Below are positions 1-10,082 of a stretch of DNA of 64,000 bases, piece by piece. Below the pieces are notes generated by a model. The model was given only the letters and a program-made list of their open reading frames with translations. It did no database searches and was not told the DNA's origin. Source of the DNA: Dimorphilus gyrociliatus (taxonomy: Eukaryota; Annelida; Polychaeta; Dinophilidae). The stretch is from the NCBI GenBank assembly GCA_904063045.1, contig CAJFCJ010000028.1, positions 434,001 to 498,000 of the forward strand. Direction: 5' to 3'. A program made the position numbers and the translations under genes. Positions within the stretch are counted from its first letter, which is position 1; each line of letters starts with the position of its first letter.

Positions 1-548
1 CAGGTTTTGCTACCCTGATTAAAACAATATATATCAAACCGTTTTTGATTCGGCCTGTTGATTATTTGAAGAGCTATAATATACGACTTATTTCACTTGA
101 ATATCCATATCTTGATAATGTTTGATTATAGTTTCTCCATGAAAAAGACATAGAACCTTATATTGATTGCCCTTTTGCATGTCCTAAAAAAAATAAAATT
201 CTAATCACACCAATTTTCTTATCATTATTTTTTATCTATCTCTATTTGTTTATCTTTATATATCACTTCCAACTAATTAATACAAGTTCTTTAGTGCTGA
301 GTGCTTTCGAGATGATCCTTTAACGGTTATCTTTGGATTAACTGGTTTTTATTAAAAATCAAGAGAATATTAACTGCAATGGCTCCTCCCTCAATCGGTT
401 CTTACAACTGAACTACTAAGGAGTCCTCACGCAAGTCTAAGTGTATTTGATTTAATTGATTTGCATTGTCGCTTGAGTAAATGTACAACGAAACTACATT
501 GTTCAAGAACATCGAAAAGAGAAAGAACGAGAAAAAATATTAAACAAA
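1..548. other. AT-rich stretch with no gene recognised
   Basis: This stretch lies downstream of the minus-strand phosphatidylinositol transfer protein gene. It is AT-rich, with short runs of A and T. The only longer open frame, on the plus strand from about 461, overlaps the 3' end of the real gene and has no recognisable protein features. It probably holds the 3' UTR of the transfer protein gene and part of a neighbour outside the window. Confidence 0.5.
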
Positions 549-1659
549 TTAGAGCGCTGCTCCTTCATTTGGTGCAATTTCAGTATCTTCTAAGACTTTT
601 CGATTTGTGCAGTCATGCATGTCTTTTTCATATTTTCGTAAGTCTTCCATAGTCATTCCGACCCATTCATCGATCCAAGCATAAGCTTGTCTATGTCCTA
701 CAAGTAGTATTTCTTGAATACATGAATGAACGTACTGCTCCACTCGAGTCTGAAAACCCCAAACTTCGAAAAAGACCTTAACAACCTTATAGGAGCACAT
801 TATGGGCTGATGAGTTTCCCTCCAGTTTTTCTCACTAATCGGTCCACGGTTAGTCTTCTTCGACTGGAAATTCTTAGGATCTTCTTCTTTTTTGTAATGT
901 TTATCTGGGTATTGATCATGGACAATATCTATGTGAACTATTTCGCGTTTAGCGAGATCGTCGTCTTCTAAGTTTATACAATTTTCAGTTGTTCCTGGGT
1001 TATCTTCATAAGCTGTTTCGATGGCAATAGAAAATCTTGGGAAAAAAGAGCACTGTAAAGGTAAAAATAATATAGTTACTAAAGGCAACCCAACTTTAGA
1101 TCATGAAGTAGAATATCATTTAGTACTTATTTTTAAATTTAGAACTTAAGGTCACAGATAAAGCGGAATAAAAGTTTAAGAGACCACTTGTGACCGACAT
1201 TAAAGCAACGAAAAAAAAATGAAAAAGAAACGAAAAAAATTATAATTATTACAGAATATTCTGTCACAGTAAAAGGATAATAATTCCAAGCCTTTTCAGT
1301 TACATAGAATATCTTCGGTATCATACTCTGCATCCAAGTTGGCAATTTGCTGTTTATGTTTTAGATTTAATTCAAAGAAGAGTGTGAATCATAGGAACTT
1401 ACTTTGATAAATGTATTCTTTTCTCCGTATACTGGCCATCTCCGTGTTTTGGATCATGACAAGGCTTATTTGCTATTACTTCTACACCTTGACCTTTTTC
1501 ACTCTGTTCCAGACTATGTTTTGCAATCATATATAATTGACCTATCCTGTACTGTAATGAAATGCATTTTAAATAATACAATTAAATTCTAATAATCATA
1601 ATGTTACTTACTTCTTTCACAGAAAGAGGCATGCAAATTCTGTATTCTTTCAGGAGCAT
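549..1659 (-). CDS. class I phosphatidylinositol transfer protein (PITPNA/PITPNB type)
   Basis: Soluble lipid transfer protein that exchanges phosphatidylinositol and phosphatidylcholine between membranes. The start at 1659 reads MLLKEYRICMPLSVKE and matches the conserved N-terminus of class I PITPs. It is followed by a GTAAGT donor. The second exon (about 1400-1570) reads YRIGQLYMIAKHSLEQ and then GVEVIANKP. The third (about 1260-1350) carries EKAWNYYPFTVTEYS. The large last exon (549 to about 1050) has the lipid-cavity and C-terminal part: EEDPKNFQSKKTNRGP, then CSYKVVKVFFEVWGFQ, then the helix WIDEWVGMTMEDLRK. Order and length fit the roughly 270-residue family. Exon edges near 1050-1260 are estimated. 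Paralogue (alpha or beta) cannot be decided. The family assignment is secure. Confidence 0.9.
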
Positions 1660-2012
1660 ACTTAAATATAGTAATCAGTTGTGTCCCGCTTAATTAACGA
1701 AATTCATATACCGTCTTGTTTACACATGACTTATTACGGTAGATCTAAAGTGATAGTGGAAATAAAAATTCTCCAGTTCTCTCACCAGCCTAAATATCGC
1801 AAAATTAAATTTAAATTAAGTAATATTATAAAATAATTGATTGAATTAAATGTTATAGCATAAAATTAACCCATTTTAAAGCTAATAAAATATGATTATA
1901 TTATAAAAAAAATACTTTTCTCCCGTTGTTTAGAGATACCCAAAAAGGAAATTACTGCTCGTTGGGAAAGACAAGAATTGCACAATATTACCCTTTCTTA
2001 ATCAAATTTGTT
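1660..2012. other. divergent intergenic region (PITP / ERI3)
   Basis: About 350 bases between two divergently transcribed genes, so it presumably contains both promoters and 5' UTRs. It is AT-rich around 1800-1900. No clear core element or conserved motif is seen. An open frame continues upstream of the ERI3 ATG to about 1926 without an ATG, so a further 5' exon of ERI3 is possible. Confidence 0.5.
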
Positions 2013-2930
2013 ATGCCAACGCCTAATATATTAAAGCACTACCCCATCAGATTTTTAAGTGTCATTGATAAAATGGCATCAAACTTTAAAGTTAAACAAG
2101 CCTTTGATTATTTTCTAGTCTTGGATTTTGAAGCAACATGTGATGATAAAGTTTCAATACAGCCTCAAGTAAAATATCATTTTCACTCTTAACTTGAAAT
2201 CAACTATTACAGTTAACAATTTTTCAATTTCAGGAAATAATTGAATTTCCGTGCATTAAGGTGAATGCTCAAACATTTGAAAGTGAAAAAGTTTTTCATC
2301 GATACGTTAAACCAGTTTATCGACCCCAGTTGACCCCATTTTGTACAGAGGTGAGATCAAACAAACTATTCGCTATTTTTCATAGAATAACCTAAATTAT
2401 TTTATTACAGTTGACAGGAATTATTCAAGATATGGTAGAAAATGAAAATAATTTTATCGAAGTTTTCAAGGTAATCTCTACAAGGAATAACGATAAAAAC
2501 CTAACATGTTAACATCAATTTCATTTCATTTAAGGATTTTGACATATGGATGAAAGAAGAATTGCTAGAAAAAGAAAAGAGTTTTGCATTTGTTACTTGT
2601 GGAGATTGGGATTTAAAAACGATGCTTCCTAGTCAATGTAGAACATCAAATTGTAATAAACCAAACTATTTTAATAGTTGGATTAATATTAAAAGAGTAA
2701 GTATTCCATTCTTTATTCCTTCACACAAAATATAATAATATCTTATCTTTTTTAAGTCTTTTAGCGATGTAACGGGCACTTGGCCAAGGGGAATGATTCC
2801 AATGTTACGTCAATTAAAATTAAAGCATGAAGGACGACATCACAGCGGAATTGATGATTGTAGGAATATAGCAAATATTTTAAAAGGGCTCGGTCAAAGA
2901 GGATACATCTATAGGCTTACACGTCATTAA
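2013..2930 (+). CDS. ERI3: ERI3-like DEDDh 3'-5' exoribonuclease
   Basis: ERI1/ERI2/ERI3-family 3'-5' exonuclease, closest by eye to ERI3. Exon 1 holds FDYFLVLDFEATCDD, the DxE of exonuclease motif I. Following exons read EIIEFPCIKVNAQTFESEK, then RPQLTPFCTELTGIIQDMV, then FVTCGDWDLKTMLPSQC (Asp of motif II), and the last exon has HHSGIDDCRNIANIL with the motif III His and Asp. All DEDDh residues are therefore present. The product is about 240 residues, mostly catalytic domain. Introns are about 50-70 bases. The first ATG in frame is 2013, but an internal ATG at 2073 directly before the domain is also possible, as is an unseen upstream exon. The substrate is not known from sequence; the relatives ERI1 and ERI3 act on small or structured RNAs. 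Confidence 0.9.
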
Positions 2931-3315
2931 TACTTTCTTGTTTATTTATTTGCTAGGAACGGAACTTTTTAAAAACTGCTCTTTTCGTCTTTTTATTAAT
3001 ATTGTTGCTTTGACTTTTAATGTTAAAACTAGTTAATATATTTTTGTTACAAAACTTGATTGTTAAAGTTATGATAGAAAATTAAAATAATTATGCTTTA
3101 GATTGTGTAAACTAAATTGTCTAATAATTTCTATTTAAAAAGAAAGAAAAATCAGAATTCTATTATTATTAATTAGGAAAATACAGAATGACTTTAGGGA
3201 AACTTAAACTTAAATACAACTCTAATCTACGCGTTCAATTTAGCACCACCTTAGATATTCCACGTCATACGCGCATGCGTTCCGAATTTTCGTGGTGCGC
3301 CTTATTTTCATCCAA
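2931..3315. other. intergenic region between ERI3 and USO1
   Basis: Tandem intergenic region of 385 bases. The first 300 bases are AT-rich and likely carry the ERI3 3' UTR. The last 80 bases are markedly more GC-rich and contain the palindromic GCGCATGCGT element listed separately, as expected for the USO1 promoter. Confidence 0.5.
3271..3280. promoter_or_regulatory. NRF1-like palindromic promoter element before USO1
   Basis: GCGCATGCGT lies 35 bases before the USO1 ATG in a short GC-rich patch. It matches the NRF1-type consensus YGCGCAYGCGCR except for one position on its right side. Such sites are typical of housekeeping promoters. Function is inferred from motif and position only. Confidence 0.4.
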
Positions 3316-6300
3316 ATGGCAACTTTCATCGGGAAACTAATTCGAGGACAGCCGGCCGCTTCAGCTCCTTCTGGTGCAGATATCGTAAGAATATTCTAAA
3401 CTATTACTAAATAGACTATCAGAAAAACGATTACTTTCTATGAATGAAGTTTCGCTATGATCACTTTTTCAAGCGGCTTATTATTTCGTTTTGTTCTAGG
3501 TTGAAAAGCTGTGCGATCGAGTCCAGTCCTCAACATTGTTAGATGATAGACGCGATGCCGTAAGAGCTCTAAAATCTTTATCAAAGGTTTGCAATAGTTC
3601 TCTTGTGGACATTAACTTTAAAAGTAATTTTATTTTAGAAATATCAACTTGACGTTGGAACTCAAGCTATGGACATTCTAATTAATGTTTTGCAAAATGA
3701 TTCGTAAGTTGTCGGCTTTTACTTGATAACTAGGGAAAACCTTTCAATCAACTTTTTCGATCTTCGTAGAAATGACACAGAAATTATAAGTTACGCATTA
3801 GACACATTATGTAATGTGATGAGTAATGAAATATTTGAAGAGGGTAAGAAGTTCTTAAATTAAATATAATGAAAATGAACTAATTTTCTCCGATTCAGAT
3901 GTTGAAGGAGATTTCTCTTCCGTCTCTAATGATCAGCTGGGATCTCAATTCAGTGAGATGTTTGTAAAAAATGCAGACAATATTACACTTCTTTTAAAGA
4001 TACTAGATGAATACGATTTTCACGTTCGAAGACCTTGTGTACGATTAATAACACTATTATTAGAACATAGAGGCAAGGAATTACAGGAAGTAATTCTTGT
4101 TGCCCCAATGGGAGTTTCAAAACTAATGGATATTCTGTCAGATTCCAGAGAAGTGATTCGAAATGATGTATGCATAAGTTTCCTCAAATAACTAGAACAA
4201 AGCTTTAATTATTTTTAGTTCTCATATCAGGATTATGTAAAAAAAATCTAGTTCTTTATCTAAACCTAAACCTAGTAAATATATTATAATATCTACTATG
4301 ACAGTTCTATTGTCAGAATTTTAGTCTTTCTAAGAACTTTTAGAATATTTTAACAGAATTTTTCACTAAGGATCCTTCTGTTTTTGCTTTTTTTAGGGTC
4401 TTCTTTTGTTGGGTCAATTAACAAAGGGAAATGCTAACATTCAAAAAATAGTTGCATTCGAAAATGCTTTCGAGAGACTTTTGGATATTATTCTAGAGGA
4501 AGGATTTAGTGATGGTGGAATAGTTGTTGAGGACTGTCTTCTACTCTTGATCAATTTACTTCAGAATAATCCATCTAATCAGACATTTTTCCAAGAGGGT
4601 AGCTATATAAAGCGTCTGCCCGCTTTTTTCGATATCGAAAATGTTGATAATGACCGTGGCTGGTCAGCTCAAAAAGTAACAAACGTTCTACTTATGCTTC
4701 AACTAGTTCGATCGTTGGTCACCCCACGAACGGTTCAAGCCCAATTAAACTCTTGTCAAAAGGCTATGAATCAGTGCGGTATGTTAGATATAAAAGATTC
4801 ATGTAATAAAATATGTATTGCTGATGTATAAATTTTTTTTACTCAGGACTTTTGGATAAACTTTGTAAGATTCTTATGGCTAGTGGTATACCAGCTGAAA
4901 TTCTCACAGAAACTATTAAAACTGTGGCTGAAGCTATCAGAGGAAATAAAGCGAACCAGGAGATGTTTGCCACTGTATCAGCACCTTGTGAACCACCAAG
5001 ACCTGCAATTGTTATGCTACTAATGTCAATGGTTAATGAAAAGCAACCCTTTTCACTTCGATGCGCCGTTCTTTACTGCTTTCAATGTTTTTTGAACAAA
5101 AACGAAATAGGACAATCTCAAATAGTGGCTACACTTTTGCCTAGCTCTGCAGATGCTAGTTCTATAACTGCTGGCCAGTTGTTATGTGGTGGTCTATTTA
5201 GTGCCGAACAACTTTCGACTTGGTTAGCAGCTGTTGCACTGTTGCATTCAATTGCAGATAATACACAACAAAAGGAACAAATGCTTAGGGTCCAATTAGC
5301 AACAAGTCTTGGCAATCCACCAGTTTCTTTAATGCAGCAGTGCTGCGTTATCCTTACACAGAACTGTGGAATTCAAACAAAAGCTGGATTGCTCATGATG
5401 CTAGCACACTGGTTAACTGATTGTCCAATAGCAGTTACACATTTCCTAAACATTTCTAACACTGTTTCTTTCCTAATTTCTCAAATATCTGCTTCAGAGG
5501 GTGATGAATATGAAACAATTATTCAAGGTCTGTGTGCTTTTCTTTTGGGTACTTGTTTGCTTTATAACAGTGACAATGTTGACGGAGCAAACAAACATCA
5601 AATTTTACAATTGATTGAGCGTAGAATTGGAGTGGAGCCATTTTCAGAAAAATTGACAGCCCTCTGCAAGACTGAGACATATTCTAGAACGGCTAAAAAG
5701 CAAGAAATATCATATCGTTCATCGGATGAAGCAATGTTTGACTACGAATTTACAAGATTATATAGACGTCTCGAAAGTAAATATTCTATTTGTATTAACT
5801 AAGAAAAAAGTTTGTAAAAAGTATTGTTTTTACTTTAGATGAAATTTTGCGGAATTTAAGCGGAGGTTCATTGATGGATAATGATTTCGCTCGCCAGTCA
5901 GCTTCAGAGGAGCGTATTAAAAACTTATCTAAAGAACTAGATGACAAAAAGAAGGAAGAGGAAAGATTAAGGATAGAAAATGAAAATTTGTTAGGCAAAA
6001 TTCAAGAATTAGCGGACCAAAACTCTTTATTGAAAGCTTCAAATGCCAGTTGTAATACAAGCGATCTAAATTCTGAACTTGAAAAGTTAAATTTAGCCTT
6101 AAAAGAGAAAGATAAAATTATTCAGGAAATGGTCAGTATTCACAGCAAAATTCATAATTATTAATTAAGACACAAATTAATTATCTTTTCTAATATCTAA
6201 GAAATCGGAGCCGAAGGTTGAAGTAAATGGTAAGCATCCTGAGGCAGACGTTCTTGAAGAGATACAAACTCTGAAAGCTCACTTAGAAACAAATCGTGTT

Positions 6301-6618
6301 ATATTGGAACAACGTGAGGAAGAAGTTCGTTTATATAAGGAAAAATACGAAGCCCTCTCCAAAGAAGTTCCAGAAGTACAGACTACTGGTAATGATACAG
6401 AATTGAAAAAGCGCCTAGAAGAAGTGGAAAAAGAACTCGTAGAATCTAAGGAAGAGTTAGAATCAATTAGGAAAGAACAAGAAGATCTATTAGTTCTATG
6501 TTCTGATCAAGATACTAGATTGAAAGATTATAGGTCAAAGTTAAGAAGTCTCGGAGAACAAGTTGAGGATGATGATGATGATGACGAAGACGAAGAAGAA
6601 GACTTTGAAATGGATTAA
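3316..6618 (+). CDS. USO1: general vesicular transport factor p115 (USO1)
   Basis: Golgi tether that brings COPI and COPII vesicles to Golgi membranes through Rab1, golgins and SNAREs. The N-terminal armadillo-like head is very well conserved: LCDRVQSSTLLDDRRDAVRAL in 3500-3590, then ENAFERLLDIILEEG, DGGIVVEDCLLLLINLL, SAQKVTNVLLMLQLVRSLV (4406-4831) and PPRPAIVMLLMSMVNEKQ, RCAVLYCFQCFLNKNE, AGQLLCGGLF (4850-5780). A coiled coil rich in Glu, Lys and Leu follows (5850-6540). The protein ends in an acidic tail of Asp and Glu, the same layout as vertebrate p115. The coiled-coil part looks clearly shorter than in vertebrates. The start reads MATFIGKLIRGQ. Introns are mostly 50-80 bases, with one of about 230 (4170-4396). 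It converges with the minus-strand gene ending at 6768. Confidence 0.95.
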
Positions 6619-6767
6619 TATTGAATATACTGTAAACAATTGGTGCTGAGCGTTGTAATTGTTGAAGCAAAAGAATTAGTTTAATTAAGTTAAATACAAA
6701 TGTGGTGTTATATGCTTACTATTCATTGAATGACACTCTAGTTTGAAAAAGCATGAAAAATTGTAAA

Positions 6768-7620
6768 TTATTGACATAAATCAACATCTACTCCCTGAAC
6801 AATGGCAGTATTAGCGATGGATATCACAAGTGTAATTGCGGAAACAGCTAATATCATGATTATAACATAATTTAGGTAGTTTTGCGTCCATCTTTCATTC
6901 AAGTTAAATGATTTCTCATCGGCTATGCTAGGCAGATCACTATAAAAATCTGGTAAAAAATCTTCAATGACGTAACTGTCTTGGCTAGAAGAAGAATCTG
7001 GTGGTAATCTATCGTAAGGACCCGAATTTTCGAATATTTTCAAGTAACGTTTATCATCAGGCGGAACATCGGCTTCTTCGTACGTATTTGCTACGAAAAC
7101 AGCTGTACATCTTGGTAGTAGAGGTGAAACAACTGTTAATCTAATGTTTATAATTTAATAAATATTTCTATTGAAGCAATTCTCGAGTATATTATTTTTC
7201 ACCTCTACACCTTCGTGTATGAGTTCCAGCAAGTCTTAACTTGGTAGCTAGACGATGATCAATTTTTTCTTTATATATTCTCTTTCCCCTTATCTTGTTA
7301 AGAATGTAATAAGGTAACCCACTTCTTGGTTTGCCAATGGACATTTGAAGCTGTTGGAAAGCATCGTGAGCACTGACCACAGAAAAACTGGCAAATGTTG
7401 ATTGGGAAGATGTGTGCCTGTTGTTTGCGAGTGATAAAGACATTTGAGATCCAGCCTTTCTAGTTTTAGAACGATATTGGCTCTTGGATATCATTCGATA
7501 TCTACTGGTCAATTGATTGGACAAATTCGAATTACTTATTTCAAGCTTGTCACTTAAGATATAAGACATGGACCTTTGACCTTTTATCCACCTTTTTCTA
7601 GAGATATTCCTTTGAGACAT
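6768..7620 (-). CDS. orphan protein with a C-terminal membrane segment
   Basis: Not recognised. Two exons, 7620-7203 and 7132-6768, join in frame through a GTGAAA donor and an ATTAACAG acceptor to give about 260 residues. The N-terminal half is very basic and rich in Ser, Arg and Gln, with no evident fold. The middle has an acidic, Ser-rich, probably disordered stretch. Near the C-terminus is one hydrophobic helix, YVIIMILAVSAITLVIS, followed by about 15 residues. It may be a tail-anchored or single-pass type II protein. The ATG at 7620 is only 86 bases after the DUS4L stop on the same strand, the end of a tight minus-strand gene row. The frame is intact over both exons, which supports a real gene. 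Confidence 0.6.
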
Positions 7621-7706
7621 TTCAATGTGTTTTTTAAAAAGGCTTGCAATTATGTTTTTGAAAATTTAAAAAACAGTTATCTTTGTTTTGGTTGTAATAA
7701 AATAGT

Positions 7707-8666
7707 TCAACGTACAATTTCCAATGACTTTAAGAAACTCAAAATTCCTGGTACTGAATTTATACAGTTAAATAATTTCCTATCTTCTCTACTCATTAAA
7801 CTTTCCGTCATATCTATTAAATGGTGGTGAAAAATTGAATACGACATACCAAGATTTATACTTAAATCTATAAAATCGCTAATGCATTCGGAAGTTGTTT
7901 GTGCTTTCCCTGTAAACATTGCTGGATTTCTTAATAAACCTCTAGCTGCCATTACCCCATTAACTCTGGTTGCTTCGTATATCTTATTAATATCTTCCAA
8001 AGTGAAAATATCACCATTAGCAATAACTGGAATTGCTATAGTTTCTTTAATGATTTTGATAGCCTCAATATCAACTGGCTCTTTTCTTTGCTTCGGTGTT
8101 CTCCCATGAACTGCAATATAAGAAACGCCAACCTTTTCAGCTCTTTTTACTAACTCTATCGTCTTGGACATGTCTTGAAGAATTCGTATTTTAATGGAAA
8201 TAGTAAAATTATCCATATTAACTCTTCTCCTCGCAGTGCTAATTAAATCACATACCGTTTCCGGCGATCTAATGATAAAATAATATATAAATTCACTTCA
8301 ATTACAAGAACGAACAACGTACTTTAAAAGGGCGGATCCATAATTCTCCTGCATAGCCCATCTTTGAGGGCAACCACAATTTAAATCTACGCCGTCACTA
8401 TAGTTTCGAACTATTTCAACGGCTGTAGCAAACTCGTCAGGGTCGTTTGAAGCAAATTGAACAACTAATGGTCTATCTTCATTGTTTGTATGAAATTCAT
8501 GATTTCTAGCACGTGTTGAGTTTACAAATGAACTGGCAATTATCATTGATGAATAAGCAACATGACAATTGTATTTCCGAACTAGCATTCTAAATGGTAA
8601 GTTTGAATATCTAACCATAGGTGCAGCTATATTAATTGGGTATTGATTTATTAGTAACTCATTCAT
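7707..8666 (-). CDS. DUS4L: tRNA-dihydrouridine synthase 4-like (DUS4L)
   Basis: FMN enzyme that reduces uridine to dihydrouridine in tRNA. Two exons, 8666-8323 and 8268-7707, give 301 residues, close to the family length. Exon 1 has the TIM-barrel start IAAPMVRYSNLPFRMLVRKY, the substrate loop VVQFASNDPDEF and the signature GVDLNCGCPQRWA containing the conserved catalytic Cys. Exon 2 has ISIKIRI, then VSYIAVHGRTPKQRKEP, IPVIANGDIFTLEDI and GVMAARGLLRNPAMF, the FMN-phosphate-binding strands. The order matches human DUS4L throughout. A TTTTAG acceptor-like sequence sits nine bases before the ATG, only about 100 bases from the upstream gene's stop, which bears on possible trans-splicing. The call is very secure. 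Confidence 0.95.
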
Positions 8667-8774
8667 AGCTCTGACTAAAATATCGAACGATACAAGAGAA
8701 AAAACTGAACTACTTTAAAAACAAATGAGTGTTTTAGATATTTCTTATAAAAACTGGTAATAAAAATAGCGTTG

Positions 8775-9823
8775 TTATTTCGATAATAAATGTCTCCCGC
8801 CGTCAATTCTAATCATTGCTCCATTAGTAAATCCACTTATTTCGTCATCGGCTAGCATCATAATAGTTTTAGCTATTTGATCACTTCTACCAATAATGCC
8901 CATAGGTGTTTTCCTTGCTTCATCTTTTAAAAACTTTTCTAGCTCACTTTCATCTAACATTTTTCCTCCATTATTAAAAAATATATCAGTTTTTACTGTC
9001 CCGGGTAAAACTGCGTTAACTCTTACACCTTTCATGCCAAATTCTATTTCAAGCGTAAATAATGACAATTAAAGAAAGTAACTATTTAAAAATTCTTTAT
9101 AAACAAACCCTGAGCCGCTAATCTTGTTAATGTATTCATTCCAGATTTCCCAAGAACATAAGGACTTAGGCCTGAATACTTAAGTTGATATATTTATAAT
9201 TAAAATTGGTAAAAGTTAATATTTATGAATAAAACTTTATGCAATTTCATTAAATGTATACTTCTCTTTCTACACAACATATTAATATATTAAAGAAAAA
9301 GAAATATTTTCTTACCACTGTACTGTCAGATGCTAAACTGCTAACATTGATGATATTTCCCTTACTCTGTTGTAGATGAGGTAATGAAACTTGCATGTAT
9401 AACAACGGTGCTCTTGTATGAAGTCTCCACATGTATTCCATGTTTTCCAGAGACATTTTACTTAATAGCGATATTAGGGAAGAGCCAGCATTGTTTACAA
9501 GAACATCCAACCGACCAAAACAATCCACCGTTCGTTTCACTGACTGCTTCACTTGATCATCTATCATGACATCGCAAGTTATTGCTTTAATCTGAATTAT
9601 GAATGAATGTTAAACAAGATATCATTAGAATACATAATTTATTTCAAACATTTTCTTCTTTTACACCAGCTTGAATGCAATGATCAATAGTTTCATTCAG
9701 TTTTTTTTCTCTTCGGCCAATTATAGCAACCTTGTAGTTCTTTTTGGCGAATTCAACTGCGGTCGACCGACCAATTCCAGTTCCTCCTCCAGTTATTAAA
9801 ACAACTTTTATCATCTTATTCAT
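8775..9823 (-). CDS. short-chain dehydrogenase/reductase (classical SDR)
   Basis: NAD(P)-dependent oxidoreductase of the classical SDR family; the substrate is not deducible. The first exon begins [18 protein letters not shown], the TGxxxGxG cofactor motif, and continues [18 protein letters not shown]. The second (about 9590-9316) has ITCDVMIDD, the NNAG motif in [10 protein letters not shown] and the catalytic Ser region [12 protein letters not shown] short exon near 9110-9175 carries [16 protein letters not shown] with the YxxxK active site. The last exon has [16 protein letters not shown] and ends in [17 protein letters not shown], typical of SDRs. Active-site residues are intact and the length is about 255 residues. 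It sits between the zinc-finger gene (259 bases upstream) and DUS4L (108 bases downstream) on the same strand. Confidence 0.9.
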
Positions 9824-10082
9824 TGCTGAATATGTATATAATTATTTATATCTTTGTAGGAAAATCATAGAGGAGCAATGTAATGAATATTTTACTACTA
9901 TTTTGAGGAATAGGTTATGGCCTTGCTGCAATATGTTATTTGTTGGCTGAATATAATATGGGTAGGTCTAAATAACAATGGGAGTAAACAGAGTTCCGAA
10001 TGTAGGATAATAAAAACACGGTAACTTGAGTATTATATACATTTTATTTAAAACAATAGAGTATTTACTGACTAATTATAAT

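Noticed and set aside
461..652. Plus-strand open frame at the left edge
   Set aside because: It overlaps the last exon of the phosphatidylinositol transfer protein and has no protein-like features.
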